A stretch of 64,000 bases of DNA from assembly GCA_030267565.1 (NCBI GenBank), contig BRXU01000004.1:4470501-4534500 (forward strand), written 5' to 3'. The notes below the pieces were generated by a model, which saw only the letters and a program-made list of their open reading frames with translations, ran no database searches and was not told the origin of the DNA. The translations under genes were made by a program, and so were the position numbers. The stretch is from Pleodorina starrii (lineage: Eukaryota; Chlorophyta; Chlorophyceae; Chlamydomonadales; Volvocaceae). This document shows, in pieces, positions 1 through 11,200 of this stretch (positions are counted from its first letter, which is position 1; every line of letters starts with the position of its first letter).

Positions 1-741
1 GCCATCTGCAGATCTACGGCACACTGCTGTCTTTTAAATTATTTCCGCGCCATAACGCCAAGACTCTACAGTCAATGCAGCTGAGTCCGTGTGTGCAAGT
101 CTGAATCAGAATTGTAGCTTCCGCGCCTTTCGCAATCAGTAGTCATCGATGAATAATTGTACAATACAAGCCATCGTACAACATGCGCACAGTTGTCAAG
201 GCTCACGACATGTAGCGTCCAAATCACCATAAGACATAAACCAATCTTGGGCAGGAGGCGTGATAAGAGTCATGTGGTGAGGGGCGGCAGTACATGGTGT
301 CGTACAGCCCCCAAAACTCCTCGAATGAGGGAGGGACCGCCCGCCATCAGGCGCCCCCATCCCTTCGTGTCGACCATTGGGGCACAAAACATCAACATCC
401 ACATTTAGCAATGCAACCAAACATGCTAACTTTCGCCCTGGGGAGTCGGGAGGCGTTGCCGAACGCGCGCGGATCCTGCATCGCGCGGCACCCGGTCCGA
501 CACGGTCGACCGCCGCATCCGCGCACTGAACGAACTGAACGACTGACGGTCCACCTGGACAACGACCCGCACGGATCACGGTCTCTACTGTACAGGCACA
601 GAAGGCACTGAAGGCACAGAAGGCATTGAAGGCACTGTCGGAAACTCTCCTGGTTTGCGGGGTCGTTACTACAGCCGCCACGCAGCACATGTGGCGTGCG
701 GCCCCCATATATGATACACCATGCTGTGCTGCCGCTCGCGC
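1..741. other. intergenic / 3' flank of gene A
   Basis: No credible coding exon was seen on either strand; open frames here are short and have no recognisable domain. The right part should hold the 3' UTR of the minus-strand gene that stops at 742-744. No TGTAA polyadenylation signal was found on the minus strand here, so the end of that transcript is not fixed. Confidence 0.5.
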
Positions 742-3700
742 TCACTTGCCCTTCAGCGTGAAACCGCCCCGCCGTCGCCACTGCGCCGCGCCGGAAATGA
801 ACTTCTCCTCGCGGTACCACCAGCCCTTGACGGCGGCCAGCGCCAGCGCCGCCGCCACCACCACGGCGCCCACCACCGCCCGCCAGCCGCCCACGCTGTT
901 GACGGCGTCGGGGATCACAGCCGCCATGACAGCCAGCACCACCGCTGCCGCCGCCGCCAGGCCCGCCGCGACCGTCAGTGCCGTACACAACGCCGTCACC
1001 TGCCTCAGCCCCCGCTGGCACACCGTACAATGCCGTACATGCCGCTCCTGGCGGGACAGGATCTGCTCCAGGGAGAGCTCCTGGGCGGGCCAGCCGCTGT
1101 ACGTCGGGCCGGACTGTACGACGGGTTTTCCGCCCCACAGGCTGTTCGGGTAATCCGCGAGCCGCAGCCACGCGTGTGTGGCCGCCACGCCCGCGTCCGA
1201 CATGCTGTTGAGGTTGTAGTCGCGGCCCGACTGGCCCGTACGGCGCATGTGCGTCTCTTGCCTGCGAGGGGTGCCAGCGTAGTTGCTTGGGTTTGTTGGG
1301 TTGGTTGGTAAGCCCGAGTTGGTTGGGCAGTTAGGCAGTCTGGGTTGGTTGGGCAGCTTGTTGGTTAGGCGGCGGAGACGCTGCGACGGTAGGGCAGGGT
1401 CCGCGCTCTCCCTGCACGGTACACACGTCGAACGGGTGGCATCCCGGTCGCTACGGTACCCTGCCCTGCCAAGGCACACCCCCGCGCCCACCCGGGGAGC
1501 AAGCCATGCTGCTGGAGCCTAGCCGACGGAACTCCGCTGCACACCGCACCAGCACAGATACAGAGTTGTCCAGGTAAGGGGGGCTACGCACTACCCAACC
1601 ACACACCGGGCCAAACACACACGCCAGGTCCCAGCAGCCCTTGGCCAGTGTCAGACCCGGCGAGTTTTACGTATCTCACACACAGACATGTAAAAGACGC
1701 AAACATACGCACACACATACACACGCATACACACACGTGACGCGGCGCCCCCCCCCCCACCCACCTGGCCATCATCATGAGGTCCTGGTCCACCACCAGC
1801 TGCGAGATGAGCATCCAGTGGGGCAGGCGGCGCAACAGGCCAAACAGCCACGCGATGGGGCCGCCGCTTCCCTTGCCACCGGCCTCCGTCGCGGCCTGCG
1901 ATGCCCCGCCCGCTGATTTGGACTCGGCCGGCAAGGGCGCGGCGGCGGCGCCGCCGTTGGCCGCCGCGCCATTGGCCGCCGCGCCGTTGGCCGCCGCGCC
2001 GTTGGCCGCCGCGCCGTTGGCCGCTGTGCCGTTGGCCGCTGTGCCGTTGGCCGCTGCGCCGTTGGCCGCTGTGCCGTTGGCCGCTGTGCCGTTGGCCGCT
2101 GCGCCGTTGGCCGCTGTGCCGTTGGCCGCTGTGCCGTTGGCCGCTGTGCCGTTGGCCGCTGTGCCGTTGGCCGCTGCGCCGTTGGCCGCTGCGCCGTTGG
2201 CCGCCGCGCCAGCAGGCTGCTGCTGCTTCTGCTGTTTGGACGGCTCCTTGCTCGTCCCGATCAAGGAGTGTGTACGGCATACTCCCGGCCGGACAGGTAC
2301 GACCCACATGGAGAAGTGGGTCGCGGTGCCGTCCGGCAGCGGATACACCACACTGTGTGTAATCAGATGGTTGATTAGGGGGTGGGGGGGGGGCGGGGGG
2401 GAAGGCAGGTGCGGGCGGCGGGGAGGGAGGCGGGTAGCGGATGCATCAGCCCACATTTTCATTTAGGGTCCGATATGCAGTGCAAGACATGTCTCTCCGA
2501 ATAATGGGCGGAGCAGGTGCCCCCAGGGGCCAAACGAGCTGCAAACGCACCAGGCCGGCTGGTGGCAGTGGTGGTGGTGGTGGTGGCGGTGGTGGCGGTG
2601 GTGGCGGTGGTGTGTGTGCTGTGTGGTTGTTTCAGTGGGTGGTGGCGGTGGTGGACTGGTGGTGGGCTGGCGCCCGATGCGCCACGCGCTGCGCCCGGCC
2701 GCGCCGCTGCCCTGGACGGCAAGCAGCGGCTCAAGGCAACGGTGCACCAAAGGAGCTCGCGAGACGAGGGGGGGCCCAGCGGGGAGCGGGACCCGGGGGG
2801 AGGGAGGAGGACACCGCAGCGGGAGACCGACGGGCGAGGAGCGGGCACCGAGCGCACACACCTGGAGTTGAAGGGCGGCCGGAAGTCGCGGACTGCCCGC
2901 ATGTCGCCCTGCTTCTTCTCATAGGCGCCGTGCTCCCAGCGGTAGCCCTGCAGCAGGTCCGGCGCGCCCACCGGCTTGCCCAGCATGGGCACGCTGTTCT
3001 CCAGGCGGAAGAAAGCAACTGGCGCCAGATGTGGGCCAGGGAGGGGACAGGGAGCCATGCAAGGAGAACAAGACGGGGAAATGAAGGGAAGGGACGATCC
3101 AAGTGAGAGGCGGGAAAGGGAAGTTCGAGGAGATTGGAGTGCGCCGGCGGGCGCGGCAGGCGATTGCGGCCTGGGGCGTGCACTTGCGCAGCAGGCGGGC
3201 GGTCTGGCGGGCGGGCTGGTGGGCGGTCTGGCGGGCGCCTCAAAAGGATGCACATGAACAGGCAGCAGCTTCGGCCGCAGGCATAGAGCTGCGGGAGAAT
3301 TAAAGGCAATGTATTGTAGTCATTGTAGTAAATTAGTGATAAGGTAAAGCTCAGCGCAATCCGCAATGCTTCGTCCCGGAAGCCGGGGTCCCTGTCTCCT
3401 AGTATTACGGTAGGAGGAACGGAAGCCGAGGCGGCAGCAGCAACTAGACCAGCAGCGAGCCAGCAAAGACATTCAGTGAGGTTAGGTCAGGTCAGGTGGC
3501 CCCACCGCGCACACCGCTTACCCCCATGGTGCAGGTAGTTGGCGTGGGAGGGGTCCTGGCCCTGCTCCATCCAGAACCTGCGGCGGGGCGACAGCGGGTC
3601 AGTGGGGGGCCGGGAGGGCGCGTGTGTTGGGAGGGCGCGTGTGTTTGGACTTGGGAGGGATTGTGTGGGCCCCCGCAAGACAGATGGGAGGGTTGTGACG

Positions 3701-5771
3701 GATGCGGCCCCAGGACCGAGGGCCTAGGTCTCGGTCACGCAGGGTCACGCATGTGGGTATGCGGGCATGTTAGCCCCGCCATCCAGCCTGGGCACGGCCC
3801 GCAACCCCACAAGGTGGCCTCCCACCACATGTTTCCCGGCGCGTTGGCCCTTCATAACACCGCAGCTGCGCAACCCCGGATCTGCGACGGCACAAAACAG
3901 CTCACTGGTAATCGACCGGCATCTCATTAACGACCCAGTCCACGATGAGCGTCACTCCCGCCTCCAGAAGCTCCGGTTTCGGAGCCGTCTGCGCCGCCTG
4001 CAGCCCCTCCTCGCTCGCATCCAGCCAGGCGAACAGCATGCCGTCGAGTTCCAGGGTGGGGAAGGAGGTGACGCAGGAGCGCTTGCTGGCGCAGGCGGTG
4101 GCGGAGGCCCGTGGATTGGAGGCCAGCTGACAGGCGGGGGGAGGGCGGGGCAGGGCGGGGCGGGGCGTCAGCCGTAGTGCACTTGGCAACCCTCATGTCC
4201 GTTTCAACGGATCGGCCCTTTCCGTCCCATGCAGCAGTCCTGCATGGTGGAAGGGCTCAGGGCCAGTCAACAGATTTCCTGTTAGCTGTGGCGTGCTGGC
4301 GTCGGACTTGTGTCAATCCTGCGGTGGTGAAGCAATGTCGTGCAACGGTGAAAGTCGGACCCGGGATTGGAACCCCTGTCCCTCCTTTGTAGCAACATAG
4401 CAACCGATCCAACACCTAAACCCTCCCTGCCCCTAAACGCCCGTTCCTCCGTCCCTCCGCCCCATCCACCCCCCTTCCTCCCTGCCCTCCCCCCCCCACA
4501 CCACCTGCGGCACTTTTGTGCACCGTCCCTCCTCGCTGAACTCCCATCCGTGGTACGAGCACGCCAGCCTGGTTCCCCCCGCCTCCAGCCGCCCCTCGCT
4601 CAGCGGCGCCAGGCGGTGCGGACACACGTCCCGCATCACCACCCAGCCGCGGACCGAGTGGCGCCACACAACCAGGGGCTGGCCCAGCAGCACCACGGGG
4701 GTGGGCACGGAGGGGTCCAGTTGCGCCGTCGGGAGCACCGGAGCCCATGTTCGTAGCCACAAGGGGGAGGGCTGTGTCTGCTCCAGGGTCGGCGCGGGCG
4801 TGGTTGTGACTGAGGCGACTGAACGTGAGACATCCCCGCCGTTGGGTTCGGCGCGCCTTGCGTCAGGGAAGGGCGGTGGGGATGTCGCTGCGAGGGTTCC
4901 AGGCGCCAAGTGGGGACCGAAGAGCCGCTTTAGTCAACCTTCCGCGTTGTTATCTATCGGTAAGCGTATGATTGGGGTGGGGGTTTGCGTTACTCGTTCT
5001 TGCCTGCACGACCACCCATGCGAGCCGGGGGCCTAATGGCAAACGAAACGCGTAAGGCCACCAACGGAAACCCGGCCAACCATCCCCCGGTGTGGAAGCC
5101 TAGGTGGAGGGCGAGACGACCGCAGCAGCGGCGAATGCCGCAGCGGGGCCGACCCTCGGTCAAACGTGCCAGCTCGCCAAGCGCCAACCATGCAACATAG
5201 TCACCGGGAGGGTAATGAGCCTGACGAGGGAACAGAAACACAGCCGTTGAATTCGGGTTCAAACTTCGAAGAGACACAACATTCCCTCTAAGAGTCCGCT
5301 TACTGAAGGGACTGCTGTGTTTCCTTATACTCAATACCGTACCGATACGTGCATGTGCTGCCTCCGGCGAGGCTTTCTGGCTGTCGCTTCCCTTCCCTTC
5401 CCTTCCCTTCCCTTCCCTTCCCTTCCCTTCCCTTCCCTTCCCTTCCCTTCCCTTCCCTTCCCTTCCCTTCCCTTCCCTTCCCTTCCCTTCCCTTCCCTTC
5501 CCTTCCCTTCCCTTCCCTTCCCTTCCCTTCCCTTCCCTTCCCTTCCCTTCCCTTCCCTTCCCTTCCCTTCCCTTCCCTTCCCTTCCCTTCCGGACGATTC
5601 GGTTCAGTTCCACTCACCGAGCGCACCGTTGGTGCCTGCCGTGGCACGCAGAGCAAAGCTCGGCGGCTGACCAGGGGACAGGCTGATGCGGAGGGGCAGT
5701 CCGTTGCGACCTCCCCCGGGCAACGTGCGATATCTGCTGCGATGCACAGCGCAGGGCCTGAGGGTGGCCAT
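742..5771 (-). CDS. PAO/TIC55-like chloroplast Rieske oxygenase, paralogue A
   Basis: Seven exons on the minus strand: 5618-5771, 4505-4887, 3906-4126, 3522-3577, 2862-3018, 1765-2352 and 742-1261. All boundaries are GT-AG, phases close exactly, and the product is 692 aa. Exon 1 starts MATLRPCAVHRSRYRTL, a typical chloroplast transit peptide. Exon 2 carries the Rieske [2Fe-2S] ligands CPH (about residues 140-142) and CSYH (161-164). Exon 4 has the mononuclear-iron motif DPSHANYLHH. The last exon has the family CxxC (RHCTVC) followed by two hydrophobic helices, the C-terminal membrane anchor. The family (pheophorbide a oxygenase, TIC55, PTC52, ACD1/LLS1) uses ferredoxin electrons to hydroxylate or open tetrapyrroles at chloroplast membranes; the substrate here cannot be told from sequence. 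Exon 6 contains an Ala/Asn/Gly minisatellite linker. Intron 1 contains a long CCTTC repeat. It is the close paralogue of the gene at 19236-23429. Confidence 0.88.
1950..2212 (-). repeat. coding minisatellite, 15-bp unit (AANG-A/T peptide repeat)
   Basis: About 17 tandem copies of a 15-bp unit lie inside exon 6 of paralogue A. On the minus strand they read AANGA or AANGT repeatedly and separate the catalytic core from the membrane anchor. The unit varies at only one or two positions, so the array looks young. The matching linker in paralogue B is Pro/Gln/Ala-rich and lacks this unit. Confidence 0.9.
5387..5590. repeat. (CCTTC)n microsatellite, about 41 copies
   Basis: An uninterrupted 204-bp pentanucleotide tract lies in intron 1 of paralogue A. 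On the transcribed minus strand it reads (GAAGG)n. It creates long open frames on both strands (REGKG and PFPSL repeats) that are not genes. Confidence 0.97.
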
Positions 5772-8276
5772 GACGCTGCTTGAGAGGTGGGTTCGCCTTG
5801 AAGCCGGTCGACCGGCTCCCGGATCCTGCGGATGCGCAGCCGCGTCATGCCGAAGGGGTACTGTTGTTAGTCCTGCTGCATGTGGGCCGGCCGTTGCGAC
5901 CCGGGCGAGCTGCGAAATGTATGCGGTGCGGGTACACGGCAGGTACGGCATGAACGGATCGCCAGCCACAAGCTCCAGGGTGGGGCCCAACGAAGCGACC
6001 CAGTCTGACGAGTGCATAGTTGTGCTTGGCGGTGGTGTACCCGCCTGATGATGTATCATCCGAGGCAGGATGGTTGCCGCCCTGTCATACGCCCTCGCGC
6101 CCCGCCCGAGGGGAGCAGGCCGCCATAGGGGGGCAGTGCCAACCGGGTGTACGGCGCCTACGGCACCGCGCAACTGGATATCAGACCACTCACCGGATCT
6201 GTCTGACGACGGGACGGGCGGGTGCCGGTGTGTGGGGTGGTACAAGCGGGGAGGGGGTCGAAGCAGCCACCGATCCCGCAGGGTCAGGCCCTAGCACTGT
6301 TGTGGCGAAGTTGTCGGGTTCCAAGTACGTGGGGGTGGCGTCAGCAATTATAACACAAAGGCACTGTGAGTATCAAATCTATCTCCGTATTTTATGAGAG
6401 TATTCCATCGATTTACACTTACAGTGATCCGTTCGCGAGTCGAACGCCACGACATATGTCTACGTGAAGTGGTTAAGGCTCGTGAACTATTATAATATGG
6501 AGTGCTACCGTAATATTTTGTAGCCAGCATCTATGGGTGGCCTTGAACTGTGCAACCACACCCGCCCTGGGTATACGCAAGGGATATCGATGCCCTGATG
6601 CTTAACACTGTTGCCCGATAATATCCATGCAGCTTCAAGGAAAGCAAGCCGCACCGATGACTACAACAAATGAGCATTTGCCCAAACGCCCGGGCAAGCT
6701 CAAGGACAGCGACCGGTATCCTTTTTGTGGAGGTGCAGGTCATAATTTATAAGTACTCGTCACCAAACAAACATACCTGTTTCTGTTGCTGCACTTTAGT
6801 CCAATTGCGAGATAGATCCGCGACGCCGCGACCACAACGAGCCAGTGCAAACTGTACACCGTGCAGGAGGCGTTCCTAAGCAGAGTTCAGCGAAGTTCAG
6901 CGAGAAGCTCAATTTCGACCGCATTGGTAAAGTGAAATAAACTAGCTCTATATGTAATCAGGACGCGCGCCATTTGACGCCTTCGGAGCCAGGACGAGCA
7001 GGGATGGAAACTGAGCGCGCTCCGAGCGAACCAACCGCGGGGTGTTGCACGCCAACTTACCTGGCAATGCCCCGTTTTGTGCAGGGTCGACATAAATCGA
7101 GTATATGTATTTATATTAATGGTGGGACGTCAGAAGCGTGTTAGTTTGCGGCCCTGCCTGCGCCGCGTTTGCCGCTTGGACCTTTCGTCTTCCAAAAGAA
7201 GTTAATGTTCGTTGCAATCCAGACAACTAACATTGTATTTTGTAACCAAGACAAAATTCAGTAAGAAAGACAGCTACCGGTGCATCCTTCTGGGCCGGCC
7301 CTGGGCCCTTCCGTACCCTTTCGGTCCGTTCACTTTTAACCAACGACCGTTCCTCCGACAGGCTCCGACACGCTTACATCGGAAGCTTCATAGCCCCTCG
7401 CAGTGGGCCCTGGGATTCGTCTTTCGGCTGCCGACAACGCAGAGCTTTCCTCGCATATGGCCGTTCCTTCAGGTGAACACCTCTCATGCAGGGTTGCGCG
7501 GAACACGCCGGAACAACCACCCGCTCTCAACCACTTATTCGCAGTGACGGTGTGACGCCCTCCTCTGCACAATCCAAATGTGCATTTACTTCTAGGTTTA
7601 ATATTCACGCATCTTTTGTTTCTATTTGTTTGTTTAGCGCGCAGTTGCGCGCGCTTGAATTTCGTCGACTCGTATTCCAATTGGCTCCGTATAGCTCCCG
7701 AACTCTCGTCGCGCCTTCGGTTGGCCCGAGGGCCCTATGTCGTCAGAAAATTCTGTCCGGTACGCCTGTGATTGTTAGATGGCTGAAAGCAGGTCGCTCT
7801 GCCTGTTGTTTTCCTCTGCTTGCTTACGTTGGAAAAGGCCGCCAGCTTAAAAACATTAAGGTGCCGGTACAGCGTACAGGTGATTCCGCTGCCACGTAGA
7901 TACTATTTCCCTCGCCTGCCAACGGTAACTCGGTCATCTGCAACGTATTAGGTACTCAGGTAAGAAGGTATACTCGGTCCCTGACAGCCTGTTGGCGTCT
8001 CATGGTCGGTTTGGGGTGTTGCTGGTGCCTAGGGTTCGAGCAGGCGACAGCCAGACGTCGCGCTGTCCCGCATGAGTGTTGCGACTTCTTCTTGCGGCCC
8101 CCCCCTAGCGCATGGCCGCGTAATGGGCGCCCTCTTACCCTCCGCAGCACCCAGTGCCAAATGTGTGTTTGTAAGCCAGTCAGTCAGTCAGTCAACCATA
8201 CCGTCCCGCTGCGCCGATGGTCCCCCCGCTGCAGCCTCCTCAGGGCTGGGTTGGCTGCTCGCTGCCGCTGCCACCG
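5772..8276. other. 2.5-kb divergent intergenic region between genes A and C
   Basis: This should hold the 5' flanks of the minus-strand gene A and the plus-strand gene C. The stretch from about 6340 to 7960 is visibly richer in A+T than the genes. Open frames are short and contain no recognised motif. A small GTCA tandem run lies near 8175-8195. No RNA gene or complete mobile element was recognised. Confidence 0.5.
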
Positions 8277-11200
8277 ATGGCGACGACGAAGCCAACAACA
8301 ACGGCGACGGCGCTGAAAATGTCGAGCGCGCGGCGTGTTGTCGCACCACGGGTCGTACGAGCGTCGCCGCAGCCCGGTCGTCGGATTGCGGTCACCGCCG
8401 CCGCCGCTCCGTCACGGCCGACGGGGCCAGCGGCCTCAAACTCCGCTGCCGGCGCCGCCGCTGCCGCCACCGCCGGTGCCGCCGTGGGTGCGGCATCGTC
8501 GCAGGCATCTGGTTCCACGCCTGGATCCAAGGCTTCAGGATCCAGATTCGAGGAGGGGCAGTTCGTGTGGACGAGGTGGATCAGCGGATGGGGAAGAGTG
8601 CTCGGGCGGGGGGCGGGGGGTGCGGGTTTGTACATTGTACTGCATCTTAGTGCACGGACGGCACAACGCGGGTTTACACGACGGGCGCTCTGGGCTACAC
8701 GCCCACTGCTGCGCCGGGCCAGAAGCGATTTGCCTATGCGGCGAGTAGACAACTGTGGGGCGGGGGGCGGGGGTTCCCGCAGCCCCGACGCCTACAGACG
8801 CTCCCCCTCCGCCCCCGCTGACCCGCAGACACTGGTGGCCCCTCATGCCCGTGTCGTACCTCCGTACCGACCGCCCCAACCCCATCACCCTGCTCGGGAT
8901 CCCGCTGGTCATTTGGCGCGACGGAGTCGGCGAGTGGCGCGTGTTCCTAGACCGCTGCCCGCACCGCTTGGTGCCGCTGAGCGAGGGGCGGATCGAGGCC
9001 GACGGCAGCCTGTCGTGCGCCTACCACGGGTGGAGGTTCGACGGCTCCGGTGCGGCGCGATCCATTCCGCAGTCCACAGACGCGGCGGCAGAGGCGACCG
9101 CCTGTCGTAACCGGCGCTCCTGCGCCACAGCCTTTCCAGTGCGGATTGAGGTGGGAGGGCGTGTTTTAGTGGCCGGGCGCCGGGGCCGGATTGGGTATTG
9201 AGAAAACACCGTCGCGCACAACCCCGATGCCTCTTCCGACCCGCAGCCTCCGCCCCTCAAAATTCCTTCGCCGCGGTTCGTACATTTCCCCGGCACATAA
9301 ATACACACACGCAGCCACGCACACACACCACACTGTGCATCGCGCCTCCAGGCCCCTCCGCCACGCCCTTCAGCCTGAACCCATGTTTGTTTGGCCCATC
9401 TCGCTTCAATGCTCAGGCGGGCATGCTGTGTGTGTGGCCCGACGAGTCCCCCGCCGCCGCGACGACCGCCGCCGCGACTGCCGTACTGCTCAGCGAGGAC
9501 GTACGGAGCCGAGCCCAGCGCTCCGATACGGCTTCCGTACGCTGGTACATGCGCGATCTGCCGTACAGTTACGAGCTCCTGGTGGAGAATGTGACCGACC
9601 CAGCGCATGTGCCGTACACCCACCACGGCTTCACACCCCTTATGAAACGGTGGGTCGCCTCGGGTATCGGGTTCAGGTGTACTGCGGTGGGTTCCCGTAC
9701 ATGTTACCGCAGGTACGGAAGGACGTCATCAGCTGCGGTGCCGCCACGCGTTGGTCAAAACCCTCTCAAACACAAAACATTCATTGTCACCCGTCCATCT
9801 CCCCCCCGCCCGCGCCACCCACCCCTGCTCACCCACACCCGAACCTTCCCGCCAAAATTTAACCGGATGCCGTACACAGGTCCTCCGGGGGCCGCATGAC
9901 CATGAATCAGATCGACCCCACCAGCGCCTTTCCAGCGGCGGCGGCGACGGCATCGGCGGCGGCTGCGATGTTGCCGTCACACTGGGTCCGCCCCTCCGGC
10001 CCAGATTATGAGTTCGATTACCTGGGCACCAGCGGTGGTCAGGCCAGCATCAGCCTGACAATGCCCCACCACGTCATCTACTCGTACAATAACGGCAAGG
10101 TGAGGTGAGGGGCGATGGCGGGCGGGGGGAGGAGGCGCGGTGAGGAGGTGCGGGCGAGGGTGTGGGCCAAGCCGCCGCACCGGCCACATCAGGTGCCACC
10201 TACCTACCCGGTATATCGCGGGGGCTCAAGTGTGTGTGTGCCGCATGGTGATCTGGTTTCGGCGCTCACACCGGGGCGTACAGGGGACACACGGGGTCGG
10301 CGCACCAGGACAGTGGTGGCTGGTGGGGACCTTTTGACGCAGGCGAACCTGCGTCTGGGGTTATTTCTGCGATTGAGACCATGGGGGACATGGGGGACAT
10401 GGAGGCCGTTGGGACAATGGGGGCAACACGGGCGCTGGTACTACGGGGGTGGGCGGTGGATGTTCGGATGTTGAAGCAGGTCAGGGCGGTGGACACTCGC
10501 CCCTCCTGCGCTGGACTCGCCTTAGTCCCCGTCCTCCCTTGTCCCTTCCCCCCTTTCCTTCCCTACCTTACTCACCCTCTCCCCTCAATGTTGGCACTCC
10601 ACGCTCAACTCAGTCCAAGGGTTACCAGGAGCTGATCCTGGCGCCCATCGAGCCAGGCCGGTCGCGCATCTTCCTCCCGCTCGCGGACAAGCTGCCGCTG
10701 CCGCCCATCTTGGGAGCCGTGTGAGTGCTGTGTGTGTGTTTGGGAGGGTTGCCGCGGGGGGGTACCTCCGGAGCACGCGGTCAAGTAATGAGCAGCTAGG
10801 AAAAACTGGTACAACTGTCAACTGCCAGCCATGTATGGTAGAGCCATCTAGCGTCAACTCTCAACTGCCAGGCGGGATTGAGGAACAAAAGGTAACCGTT
10901 ATCGAATAATAACAACAGCGGTTTCAAAAGTGTGGAACGAGGCAGCACGTAGCGGCGAAAGCGGGCTGGAGACCCTTCCCTCCCACAGGAATATGCTGAA
11001 GTACTGCATGTCGTAGTAGCCAACCCTCAAGACTGGCCGGGGCTGCACAGTACGGCACCACACACGCATCCAACATGCCCCCGTACCCTGCCGTGTACAT
11101 ATACCGTATCCGCTGCTCGTCCACCACCACCAGCACCACCACCTAACCGATTTCCCTGACATGAACCCCCCCAAACCCTTTCCGTACCATCCCTGCTGTA

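Noticed and set aside
1950..2212. CRISPR-like array
   Set aside because: Tandem units without spacers, in a eukaryotic coding exon.
1777..2466. Plus-strand frame rich in PLAAA/PLAAV repeats
   Set aside because: It is the complement of the minisatellite in exon 6 of gene A; the minus-strand frame fits the gene family.
4354..4413. A functional tRNA gene
   Set aside because: Acceptor-like ends pair, but 60 nt is too short for D-, anticodon and T-arms, and the T-stem is imperfect.
4990..5848. REGKG and PFPSL repeat proteins
   Set aside because: Pure product of the CCTTC microsatellite, which has no stop in any frame; it lies in an intron.
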